DNA from: an uncultured Dialister sp.
GTDB taxonomy: Bacteria > Bacillota > Negativicutes > Veillonellales > Dialisteraceae
Length of the DNA: 64,000 bases
Direction of reading: 5' to 3'
Assembly: GCA_934178345.1 (NCBI GenBank)
Contig: CAKPQG010000004.1
Span: 62,001 to 126,000 of the forward strand
Within the stretch, counting starts at the first letter, position 1, and each line of letters begins with the position of its first letter. Position numbers and translations under genes: made by a program. The notes beneath the pieces were generated by a model, which was given only the letters and a program-made list of their open reading frames with translations, was not told the origin of the DNA and did not search any database. This document shows, piece by piece, positions 57,111 through 64,000 of the stretch.

Positions 57111-58756
57111 AAGAAATCATTGAGAAAGCGAAAGAGGCAGCCATCGCTGCCGGTGAACTGCCGGAGGGCGATTACGCGGCTGTGCAGCGTCTGGAAGTGC
57201 CGAAATCCAAGGAATTTGGCGATTATTCCACCAATGCGGCTATGCAGTGGGCGAGAACGGCTCACAAAGCACCGCGCATGATCGCGGAATCCATCGTGAA
57301 GCATCTGGATACGCCGCTGGTCACCCGGACGGAAATCGCAGGCGCGGGATTCATCAATTTCTACCTTGCCGCCGATACCGTCTACAGCGAACTGAAGAAT
57401 ATTTTACAGGCCGGTCCGTCCTATGGGGATCTGCCGAAAAATAAGAAAGACCGCATCCTTGTCGAGTATGTCTCGGCGAATCCGACCGGCCTTCTCCATA
57501 TCGGACACGCCAGAGGCGCTGCCTATGGCTCAGCGATGGTAAATCTGCTGCGCGCGGCCGGCTATGATGTACTGTCGGAATACTATGTGAATGATGCCGG
57601 CAACCAGATCGATCATCTGGCAGAATCCATCAATGCCCGCTATCTTCAGCTCTGCGGTCTCGACGCTGAGATCCCGGAAGACGGCTATCATGGACAGGAC
57701 ATCATCGATACAGCGAAGAATATCCTTGCCAAGGATGGCAAGAAGTACCTCGATATGGATGAGAAAGAACGTCTGGAGATCTTCAAAGAGCTCGGTCTTC
57801 AGGAAAAGCTCGCAGACCTCAAGAAGGACCTTCACGAATTCCATGTCGACTTCGACAACTGGTTCTCCGAAAGATCTCTCTATCCGGATCAGGTGAATGA
57901 AGCGCTCAAAGTCCTGAAGGACGAAGACAATATGTACGAGAAGGACGGCGCTCTCTGGCTCCGCACCACAAAGAACGGCGATGACAAGGACCGCGTGGTC
58001 ATCCGCACGAATGGCGTGCCGACCTATTTCTGCTCCGATATCGCCTATGTAGGAAATAAGATCCGCCGCGGCTACAACAAGCTCATCGATATCTGGGGCG
58101 CTGACCACCATGGCTACATCATCCGTCTGAAGACAGCGATGAAATTTTTGGGCTACAACCCGGATGATTTCGAAATCATGCTGCTCCAGATGGTGACGCT
58201 TCTCCGCGATGGACAGCCGGTCAAGATGTCCAAGCGTACCGGACAGGCTGTATCGCTGCGCGAGCTGATGGAAGAAGTCGGCACCGATGCAGCGCGCTAT
58301 TTCTTCTGCGCCCGCACACTGGACTCCCAGATGGACTTCGATATCGACCTGGCTAAGAAACAGTCCAGCGATAACCCTGTCTATTACATCCAGTATGCGA
58401 ATGCCCGCATTCACAGCCTCTTCCGTCAGGCGAAGGAAGCCAAGGTCACTTGGGATCCTGCCTTCACCGGCGTCGACTTCACCTGCCTCAAAGAAGAATG
58501 TGAAATGGATCTGATCAAAAAGATGGAAAACTATCACCAGCTCATCGACGGAGCCGCGAAAGAAAGAGCTCCGCAGCGCATCGCCAAATATGCATACGAG
58601 CTGGCAGCGCTCTTCCATCATTTCTATAGAGAATGCCGTATCCTTGGTGTAGACAGCGAAGTCACGCAGGCGCGCCTCGGTCTCATTACCGCCGTCCAGT
58701 ACGTCCTGGTCCACGCCCTCACCATCTTAGGCATTACCGCTCCGGAAAAAATGTGA
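57089..58756 (+). CDS. argS: Arginyl-tRNA synthetase
   Basis: The 555-residue class I synthetase has HIGH as HIGHARGAAYG (about 135) and KMSKRTG (about 380). The N-terminal additional domain (about 1-100) recognises the tRNA D-loop, and a C-terminal DALR anticodon-binding domain is present (YAYELAALFHHFYRECRIL). Charges tRNA-Arg, including the ACG tRNA at 7125. GGAGGATTC precedes the ATG, inside the end of DUF1934, so translation is coupled. Confidence 0.97.
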   Translation: MEVREELKEIIEKAKEAAIAAGELPEGDYAAVQRLEVPKSKEFGDYSTNAAMQWARTAHKAPRMIAESIVKHLDTPLVTRTEIAGAGFINFYLAADTVYSELKNILQAGPSYGDLPKNKKDRILVEYVSANPTGLLHIGHARGAAYGSAMVNLLRAAGYDVLSEYYVNDAGNQIDHLAESINARYLQLCGLDAEIPEDGYHGQDIIDTAKNILAKDGKKYLDMDEKERLEIFKELGLQEKLADLKKDLHEFHVDFDNWFSERSLYPDQVNEALKVLKDEDNMYEKDGALWLRTTKNGDDKDRVVIRTNGVPTYFCSDIAYVGNKIRRGYNKLIDIWGADHHGYIIRLKTAMKFLGYNPDDFEIMLLQMVTLLRDGQPVKMSKRTGQAVSLRELMEEVGTDAARYFFCARTLDSQMDFDIDLAKKQSSDNPVYYIQYANARIHSLFRQAKEAKVTWDPAFTGVDFTCLKEECEMDLIKKMENYHQLIDGAAKERAPQRIAKYAYELAALFHHFYRECRILGVDSEVTQARLGLITAVQYVLVHALTILGITAPEKM

Positions 58757-59275
58757 GGATGAAGGTTCCACGGGGGCTGAGGGTTCAATAGGTTCAGTGG
58801 GGAAGGTGCGGCGCAAAAAAATAATGAAGCGCCGCGGAGTATTGAGACAAATTTAAAATGCGTTCCCCCTTGGAGAAGGGGGCGGCCAAAGGCCGGGATA
58901 GACTGCCCCGAAGGGGCAGAATTCTGCAGAATGGTAAAGCGAACATATGGGATAGCAGGTAAAAGGTCTGATACAGACGAGGTGAACCCCGCTAAGATGG
59001 ATTGTGCCTCTTCGAGGCACTCTATCCTGCGCCTTTGGCGCGGCCCTTCTCCAAGGGCCTGCTCAGATGAGAAGAATCACGCTGCACGCAAACCCAATCC
59101 TCCATTCCCACCTACTCATTTCTGCTTTCAAACTCGTAGTGCGCGGCTCTGCCGCGAATATATATTGCAGCGAAGCTGCCACCACAACCCTGAACCCTGA
59201 ACCCTGAACCCTGAACCCTGAACCCTGAACCCTGAACCCATTCCCTTGATTTTCCCTGGCTACCAGTCACTACCA
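58757..59275. repeat. Mosaic repeat block with a perfect CCCTGAA heptamer array
   Basis: GGTTCAATAGGTTCAG, hairpin GGTGCGGCGC...GAAGCGCCGCGGAG and the inverted element 58868-59062 lead to GCGGCTCTGCCGC and GCAGCGAAGCTGCC palindromes. Eight tandem CCCTGAA units follow (59183-59240). No gene. Confidence 0.9.
58868..59062. mobile_element. MITE-like element with 45-bp imperfect inverted ends
   Basis: Left end CCCTTGGAGAAGGGGGCGGC...GGGATAGACTGCCCC (58869-58912) complements right end GGCACTCTATCCTGCGC...CCCTTCTCCAAGGG (59016-59060). The right-end part also occurs at 10204-10267, where the left end is not evident. Confidence 0.65.
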
Positions 59276-59306
59276 CCATCCATTCCACCCTATCAAAGGA
59301 GGTCCC

Positions 59307-60926
59307 ATGACAAAATACATCTTCGTAACAGGCGGCGTCGTTTCATCCCTGGGCAAAGGCATCACCGCTGCGTCCCTGGGCAGACTGCTGAAGAACAGAG
59401 GCTACAAAGTCACCATTCAGAAATTTGACCCTTACATCAATATCGACCCGGGTACCATGAGCCCGTACCAGCATGGCGAAGTCTTCGTCACCGATGACGG
59501 CGCAGAAACCGATCTGGATCTCGGTCATTACGAAAGATTCATCGATGAAAATCTGTCCAAGGCATCCAATGTCACCACAGGCAAAGTCTATCAGTCTGTC
59601 ATCAACAAAGAAAGAAAGGGCGAATACTTAGGCTCCACCATCCAGGTCATCCCGCATATCACGAACGAGATCAAAGACCGCGTGCTCCGTGTCGGCAGAA
59701 ATGACAATGCAGACATCGTCATCACCGAAATCGGCGGCACCGTCGGCGATATCGAGTCCCTGCCATTCCTCGAAGCCATCCGTCAGGTCAAGAAAGACGT
59801 ACCGAACAGAAATGACGTCATCTACATCCACGTCACCCTCGTCCCGTACATCGAAGCTGCGGATGAACTCAAGACAAAGCCGACACAGCACTCCGTCAAG
59901 GAACTGCGCTCCATCGGCATCCAGCCGGACGTCATCGTCTGCCGCACCGTGAAAGCCCTTTCTCCGGATATGAAGAGAAAGATCGGCATGTTCTGCGACG
60001 TAGAGCCGGAAGCCGTCATCAATAACCTCACCGCCAAGAGCATCTATGAAGTACCGCTCCTTTTGCAGGAAGAAGGCCTCGACCACATCGTCCTCCAGAA
60101 ACTCGGCATGGAAGACACCAAGTGCGACATGGAAGACTGGAAAGCCATGGTGGACCGCATTGTTTCCTCCGACAAAGAACTCAACATCGCTCTCGTCGGG
60201 AAATACGTCGAACTCCATGACGCCTACCTCTCCGTCGTCGAATCCCTGTCTCACGCAGGCTACGCCTTCGGCAACAAAGTCAAAGTCCACTGGATCAATT
60301 CCGAAGTCCTTGAAGAAGAGAAACCGGATCTTCGCGAAGTCTTCCAAGGCATCGACGGCATCGTCGTCCCCGGCGGCTTCGGCTACCGCGGCGTCGAAGG
60401 CAAGATTGACACCATCAAGTACGCGCGCGTCAATAAGATCCCATTCCTCGGCCTCTGCCTCGGTATGCAGTGCGCTGTCATTGAATTTGCCAGAAACGTA
60501 TGCGGCATGACCGGTGCAAACTCCTCCGAATTCATCCCGGACACCCAGTACCCCGTCATCGACCTCATGCCAGACCAGGAAGACGTCACCGAAAAAGGCG
60601 GCACCATGCGTCTCGGCATCTATCCGTGCAAACTCAAAGAAGGCAGCAAAGCCAGAGAACTCTACGGCGGACAGGAGATCGTCTACGAACGTCATCGCCA
60701 TAGATACGAAGTCTCCAATGCCCTTCGTCCGGAGCTTGAAAAAGCAGGCCTCGTCATCTGCGGCACCAGCCCGGACGGACGCCTCGTCGAAACGATCGAG
60801 CTCAAGGATCATCCGTACTTCGAAGCCACCCAGGCTCATCCGGAATTCAAGAGCCGCCCGAATCGTCCGCATCCGCTCTTCCGCGGCCTCGTCGAAGCAG
60901 CCATCAAGCATAGAGATGAGAAATAA
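59307..60926 (+). CDS. pyrG: CTP synthase
   Basis: The 539-residue enzyme makes CTP from UTP, ATP and glutamine. The N-terminal synthetase domain reads TGGVVSSLGKGITAASLGRLL. The C-terminal class I glutamine amidotransferase domain has PFLGLCLGMQCAVIEFARNV (Cys nucleophile) and THPEF-type AHPEFKSRPNRPHPLF (His, Glu). Full family length. AAAGGAGG lies 6 bp before the ATG. Own terminator; possibly its own promoter in the repeat block. Confidence 0.98.
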   Translation: MTKYIFVTGGVVSSLGKGITAASLGRLLKNRGYKVTIQKFDPYINIDPGTMSPYQHGEVFVTDDGAETDLDLGHYERFIDENLSKASNVTTGKVYQSVINKERKGEYLGSTIQVIPHITNEIKDRVLRVGRNDNADIVITEIGGTVGDIESLPFLEAIRQVKKDVPNRNDVIYIHVTLVPYIEAADELKTKPTQHSVKELRSIGIQPDVIVCRTVKALSPDMKRKIGMFCDVEPEAVINNLTAKSIYEVPLLLQEEGLDHIVLQKLGMEDTKCDMEDWKAMVDRIVSSDKELNIALVGKYVELHDAYLSVVESLSHAGYAFGNKVKVHWINSEVLEEEKPDLREVFQGIDGIVVPGGFGYRGVEGKIDTIKYARVNKIPFLGLCLGMQCAVIEFARNVCGMTGANSSEFIPDTQYPVIDLMPDQEDVTEKGGTMRLGIYPCKLKEGSKARELYGGQEIVYERHRHRYEVSNALRPELEKAGLVICGTSPDGRLVETIELKDHPYFEATQAHPEFKSRPNRPHPLFRGLVEAAIKHRDEK

Positions 60927-60939
60927 ACGGTACAGTATG

Positions 60940-60973
60940 AAAAAAGCGAACCTCGAGAGGGGTTCGCTTTTTT
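60940..60973 (+). terminator. Intrinsic terminator after pyrG
   Basis: AAAAAAGCGAACC / GGGGTTCGCTTTTTT with a CTCGAGA loop. Confidence 0.9.
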
Positions 60974-60989
60974 GTTGGCGGATTTTGGG

Positions 60990-61190
60990 GGGGCAGGGGC
61001 GTGCCGTCTCTTGAGTGCAAATGAAAGCTCTGCGCGAATGAGAAATTAGAAATGAGAAATGCGAAATGGTGGTGCGGCGCATAAAAATATAGAAGCGCCG
61101 CGGAGTATAAATCATGGCGATGCCATGAGCTGGCATTCCAGTCACCAGCCACTAGTCACCAGTCCCCAATTCCCATATACTCATTCTTGC
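60990..61190. repeat. Mosaic repeat block
   Basis: GGGGCGTGCCGTC...GAAAGC, AGAAATTAGAAATGAG, hairpin GGTGCGGCGCATAAAAA...GAAGCGCCGCGG and CACCAGCCACTAGTCACC heptamers. Confidence 0.9.
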
Positions 61191-61265
61191 TCATATAGAC
61201 AGATTTCCTATATAATGAAGACAAAGAGCAAGACACTCAGAATTCACGATCAAGGAGGAAGGAAA

Positions 61266-61973
61266 ATGAAGAACGCAAAGAAACCGATGGCCCTCTTTCT
61301 GTCGCTCGTTCTGTGCATGGGCCTCTCTGCCTGCGGGAACGACCCGCCGAAGCCGCCGCCCGATTCGTTTGAAGGCATGGTGAAAGAGTCGAAGATTGCC
61401 GAAGAAAGCAGCCGCTACTTGGGCAGCTGGCAGGGCGAAGAAGAGAACCGCCTTGAGATCGAGAAGAGCGGTGAGACAGGAGACGTGCGCGTCGCTCTCT
61501 ATGATGCCAAAGGAGAAATCTACGCCAGCGGATACCTGCAGCCTGTCAAGAAATATGGAGCCGACTACTTCTACAATGAGCACGACGGCATGGCGCACCG
61601 CACCTGGATCGACAGTGAAAATAGCGACGTCCTCCGCATGGACGCCTTCGGCATCTTCACGAGAGCGCCAGAAGGCGCAGAAGAACAGAGCTTTGACTTT
61701 AAGCCGCTGGAAGGCACTTGGGCGATGGACGGAGCGAAGAATCCTACCAGCGTGCTGGACATCGATGACGAAGGCGGCTGGCACCTGCGCGAACGGCCGG
61801 GGAAGAAAGGCAAATTCAAAGAAGTGGACAGCGGCACCCTGCGCTCGAAAGGCGAAGGCCGCTTCGAAGCCGTCTCTGACGATCACGAAGGCGTCGTGTA
61901 CGACATGACTGTCGTCGATAAAAAGACACTCTACTGGGGCGGAGAAAATGATCATTATCAGAAAATGAAATAG
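61266..61973 (+). CDS. Lipoprotein of unknown function
   Basis: The 235-residue protein has a lipoprotein signal (MKNAKKPMALFLSLVLCMG, lipobox LSAC, Cys about 22), then a Pro-rich spacer (PPKPPPD). Two similar beta-rich segments follow (YLGSWQGEEENRLEIEK; LEGTWAMDGAKNPTSVLDI). No family recognised; the repeats resemble small calycin-like or META-type domains only in pattern. ATG 61266 with AAGGAGGAAGG upstream is clear. A frame open before it runs through the repeat block and is not coding. Confidence 0.75.
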   Translation: MKNAKKPMALFLSLVLCMGLSACGNDPPKPPPDSFEGMVKESKIAEESSRYLGSWQGEEENRLEIEKSGETGDVRVALYDAKGEIYASGYLQPVKKYGADYFYNEHDGMAHRTWIDSENSDVLRMDAFGIFTRAPEGAEEQSFDFKPLEGTWAMDGAKNPTSVLDIDDEGGWHLRERPGKKGKFKEVDSGTLRSKGEGRFEAVSDDHEGVVYDMTVVDKKTLYWGGENDHYQKMK

Positions 61974-61975
61974 CA

Positions 61976-62008
61976 AAAAGCCATGGGCAGGTATGCCCAT
62001 GGCTTTTT
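61976..62008. terminator. Bidirectional terminator AAAAAGCCATGGG type, copy 1
   Basis: AAAAAGCCATGGGCA / TGCCCATGGCTTTTT with a short loop. Almost the same hairpin recurs at 62272, on the other side of the small peptide gene. Confidence 0.9.
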
Positions 62009-62133
62009 ATGTTGTGCATTCTAATATCGTTACGCGAGAAAATTTCTCTTTGGAGAGAGGGGAGAACTGTGTTAAACTAAATCTGCCACGGCCCTCATCA
62101 AGCCAATCCAGGCGCGTGAGGAGGTGAATCCTT

Positions 62134-62223
62134 ATGCCATATCGCGATTTTCTGCTTCAGCTGTTAATCAGTACACTGGGAAGTTTCCTTGCAAGCCTGA
62201 TTTTACAGGTGCTGGTGCAGTAG
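62134..62223 (+). CDS. 29-residue hydrophobic peptide, candidate type I toxin
   Basis: ATG 62134 follows a very strong ribosome site (GAGGAGGTGAATCCTT). The product begins MPYRDFLLQL and is one membrane-spanning helix of about 23 residues ending QVLVQ. Its size, single helix and the strong site match small membrane toxins of type I systems. A convergent promoter at 62345 could make an antisense RNA across its 3' terminator. No homologue is recognised by me. Promoter possibly TTGGAG-TAAACT near 62050-62080. It could instead be a small membrane-protein partner. Confidence 0.6.
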   Translation: MPYRDFLLQLLISTLGSFLASLILQVLVQ

Positions 62224-62271
62224 CAGAGCTGCACGTGGCAGCCAGCCAGATGCGTCTCATCAGCGCATAAC

Positions 62272-62305
62272 AAAAAGCCATGGGTCATCACTCCCATGGC
62301 TTTTT
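62272..62305. terminator. Bidirectional terminator AAAAAGCCATGGG type, copy 2
   Basis: AAAAAGCCATGGG / CCCATGGCTTTTT around a TCATCACT loop, closing the peptide transcript. It may also stop the antisense RNA from the other side. Confidence 0.9.
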
Positions 62306-62321
62306 GTGTTGGGTGAACTTT

Positions 62322-62357
62322 ATGCCACCGCGATTTCTAATCATATTGTATCATTAG
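62322..62357 (+). pseudogene. Degenerate partial copy of the peptide start
   Basis: ATGCCACCGCGATTTCTAA resembles the peptide gene's ATGCCATATCGCGATTTTC, preceded by GGGTGAACTTT. It ends at TAG after 11 codons. It may be a decayed second copy or chance. Confidence 0.3.
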
Positions 62358-62372
62358 AAAGAAGAATGTCAA
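62345..62372 (-). promoter_or_regulatory. Convergent antisense promoter facing the peptide gene
   Basis: On the minus strand: TTGACA, 16-bp spacer, TACAAT. It points left into the terminator and the 3' end of the 29-codon gene; no minus-strand coding gene lies in the next 400 bp. This fits an antisense antitoxin RNA. Confidence 0.65.
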
Positions 62373-62422
62373 TAGAAAAAAGATACTCCTGTGGTACATT
62401 GCCTTCGGCAAATCCAAAGAAT

Positions 62423-63685
62423 CTACCCCTTCAGCCCCAGCGCCCTCTTGAGCTGATGCAGGAGCGATGAACTTTCATTTCTCCGGTATCTCGCCGCGAC
62501 GAAATCCTCCGGACGGCGGAGACCCAGCGAATAAGAAAAATAGACCGTATGCGCCATATTCACCAAGTACGTCTTTGTTTCCTGCAAAAGGAATCCTGTC
62601 GCATCCAAGGGGAGAGGATCGGCTCCGGCGGCGCGCACGATTTCCTGCAGCAGTACGATGACATTTGTGTCAAAGTCCTCCGCATCCACACGCTCCTCGA
62701 TCGAAAGCGTGAAATTCGGGAAATAGCGATAGAAATACCGCGGCTGTTTCGGATCGAAGAAGGCCCACTGACGCAGGAACATATTCACCTTGAGATAGAA
62801 ACGCTGCGACTCCTCTAAGTCCTTTTCGGAAAAAAGACCCCGCATTTCCATCCGACGCACCCATCGCGTGATCTCGGGCGACGAGAGTACGCCTCGCAGG
62901 ATGTGTGGCCGCATGGCTCGCTCCTGCCAGAGATAAGAGACAAAGAACGCGAAGATATGTGCGCGGAAACGCAGATAGAGATACAGAAACCGCGCGCGCC
63001 CCGCATCCCGCAGCGGATACAGCGGCGCGAGACACCGTTCCAGCGTCCCCAGCATCTGCGCACTCTCCAAAATCTGCGGCGCAAAGGACCGCCCCTCCAT
63101 CTCGCCAAGCGCCAGATAAAGAAAAGGCGGCAGCCGCTTTTCTTCACGTCCCGCATAGTCCGGGTCGCAGAGCGTAAGCGCGTCGAGGAAGTCCTTCCCC
63201 TCGCGGCGCATCACCTGAATATACGCAAGTGTTTCCTTCGTGAAGAAATCCAAGTACGGAGAGAGCGAAAGCCCCGTTTCCTTAGCGAGCAGAGACACCA
63301 GTGGCAGGACAGATGCCTTCGGCTGCTCAAAAGACGAGGAGAAATACGAGAGCCCATCCCGGACTCGTTCAAACGCCTTCGAAAACTGCCCGGTGACATC
63401 CAAAGACAGCTTTTCCGCCAGTGTGAGAGAAAGGAAAGGAGAGGACTTCGCCTCTGTCGTCAGAAACATCTCCGCAAGCGCGAGACGGAAATGCACATAC
63501 TTCTTCAGTACCTTCGAGCGCTCCTTCGCAGAGAGAGCATCCGCCTCCCGTGCAAAAGCCTGATCAATGGACAGCGCCTCATGAGAAAAACTCCTGCACG
63601 CCAGTGGATAAAAATGGCGATTCATCCGATGCACCAAAAGCGCAGTGAGCTCCTTCTTGCGTACCAATAGCTCCTCATCCCTCAT
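62423..63685 (-). CDS. Large protein of unknown function
   Basis: The 420-residue protein is rich in Arg/Lys/Phe/Tyr with long amphipathic helices (KERSKVLKKYVHFRLALAEM; RARFLYLYLRFRAHIFAFF). It has no signal peptide, no clear membrane segment and no catalytic motif I recognise. ATG 63685 (MRDEELLVRKKELTALL) is used because GGAAGGGGGCG lies upstream. A TATAAT at 63730 and the T-rich 63705-63720 stretch form the likely promoter area. It stands alone between repeat-rich regions. Confidence 0.7.
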   Translation of the reverse strand: MRDEELLVRKKELTALLVHRMNRHFYPLACRSFSHEALSIDQAFAREADALSAKERSKVLKKYVHFRLALAEMFLTTEAKSSPFLSLTLAEKLSLDVTGQFSKAFERVRDGLSYFSSSFEQPKASVLPLVSLLAKETGLSLSPYLDFFTKETLAYIQVMRREGKDFLDALTLCDPDYAGREEKRLPPFLYLALGEMEGRSFAPQILESAQMLGTLERCLAPLYPLRDAGRARFLYLYLRFRAHIFAFFVSYLWQERAMRPHILRGVLSSPEITRWVRRMEMRGLFSEKDLEESQRFYLKVNMFLRQWAFFDPKQPRYFYRYFPNFTLSIEERVDAEDFDTNVIVLLQEIVRAAGADPLPLDATGFLLQETKTYLVNMAHTVYFSYSLGLRRPEDFVAARYRRNESSSLLHQLKRALGLKG

Positions 63686-63734
63686 GCGAGCGCCCCCTTC
63701 CTCTTTATAAAAGGAAATGTGTTGTCTCATTATA

Positions 63735-64000
63735 CAATGAGTGAGGGCGGGGTGACTAGTGACTAGTGGTTAGCGGCTAGTGACTAGTGACTGGTGACTA
63801 GTGACTGGTGACTAGTGACTAGTAACTAGTGACTAGTAACTAGTGGCTAGTGGCTAGTGACTGGTGACTAGTGACTAGTGGCTAGTGGCTAGTGACTTGT
63901 GACTAGGAGACTGGAAGACTAAGAGACTGAGAGACATCAGACATCAGATATCAGACCCGCATATCGTCATTTCGAGCGTCAGCGAGAAATCTTTGTCACT
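63735..64000. repeat. GACTAGT heptamer array reaching the window end
   Basis: About 25 near-perfect 7-bp units (GTGACTA, GTGACTG, GTGGCTA) from 63752 to 63905, then AGACTGAGAGACATC heptamers. A CGTCATTTCGAGCGTCAGCG...GAAATCTTTGTCA module end follows. The block continues beyond the window. Confidence 0.9.

Noticed and set aside
63735..63905. CRISPR array
   Set aside because: The repeat unit is 7 bp with no spacers of regular length; it is a tandem heptamer array. No cas genes are in the window.

Overview
The window looks like the chromosomal origin region of a Gram-negative-walled Firmicute of the class Negativicutes (Veillonellales; Dialister- or Megasphaera-like). Diderm features sit next to Firmicutes-type regulation. 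The diderm features are an SLH-domain outer-membrane porin, an OmpA protein, a TonB receptor and lipoproteins. The Firmicutes-type features are a T-box leader, tandem glycine riboswitches and a dnaA-dnaN-S4-recF core flanked by DnaA boxes. The genus is inference.

Layout. 1-1.6 kb: end of a lipoprotein gene, a MerR-type regulator and an unknown gene. 1.6-6.7 kb: a Ugp-type carbohydrate or glycerol-phosphate ABC operon (minus strand) with a sugar-isomerase-like enzyme. 7.1-7.3 kb: tRNA-Trp and tRNA-Arg. 7.8-14.7 kb: SLH porin, ThiW-like ECF S component, T-box and BrnQ, and a kinase-like protein. 15.3-22 kb: bipartite oriC with dnaA, dnaN, an S4 protein, recF and an inverted dciA-like gene. 22.4-29.4 kb: two PPK2 kinases, OmpA protein, HAD phosphatase, Na+/solute symporter and a small orphan. 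29.7-37.1 kb: ArsR regulator, parA-parB, DUF4446, M23 peptidase, SGNH hydrolase, a second DnaA-box cluster and a ZIP transporter. parS sites lie at 23.6 and 35.5 kb. 37.7-39.5 kb: a diguanylate cyclase. 40-56 kb: four Na+/alanine-glycine (AGCS) symporters, each behind its own tandem glycine riboswitch. Between them lie a candidate 6S RNA, a haem uptake and anaerobic haem-degradation locus, and a dicarboxylate/glutamate symporter. 56.6-61 kb: DUF1934, argS, pyrG. 61.2-64 kb: a lipoprotein, a possible type I toxin-antitoxin pair and a large unknown gene.

Almost every intergenic space carries a mosaic repeat block. Most of its parts are tandem 7-bp repeats with different unit sequences (GACTAGT, GGGATTA, GGAATGA/GGAATTA, GGTTCAG and their complements). 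These are joined in a fixed order to a GGTGCGGCGC...GCGCCGC hairpin and to longer dispersed modules. These arrays resemble the heptanucleotide STRR repeats known from heterocystous cyanobacteria.

The most notable observations are these. (i) The haem-type TonB receptor is switched off by a G7 tract in its signal-peptide codons, which suggests phase variation. (ii) A 29-codon membrane peptide faces a strong convergent antisense promoter. (iii) Glycine-riboswitch/AGCS units are expanded four-fold. (iv) The heptamer mosaic blocks have a conserved order. (v) A consensus DnaA-box cluster lies 18 kb from dnaA, next to a parS embedded in a coding sequence.
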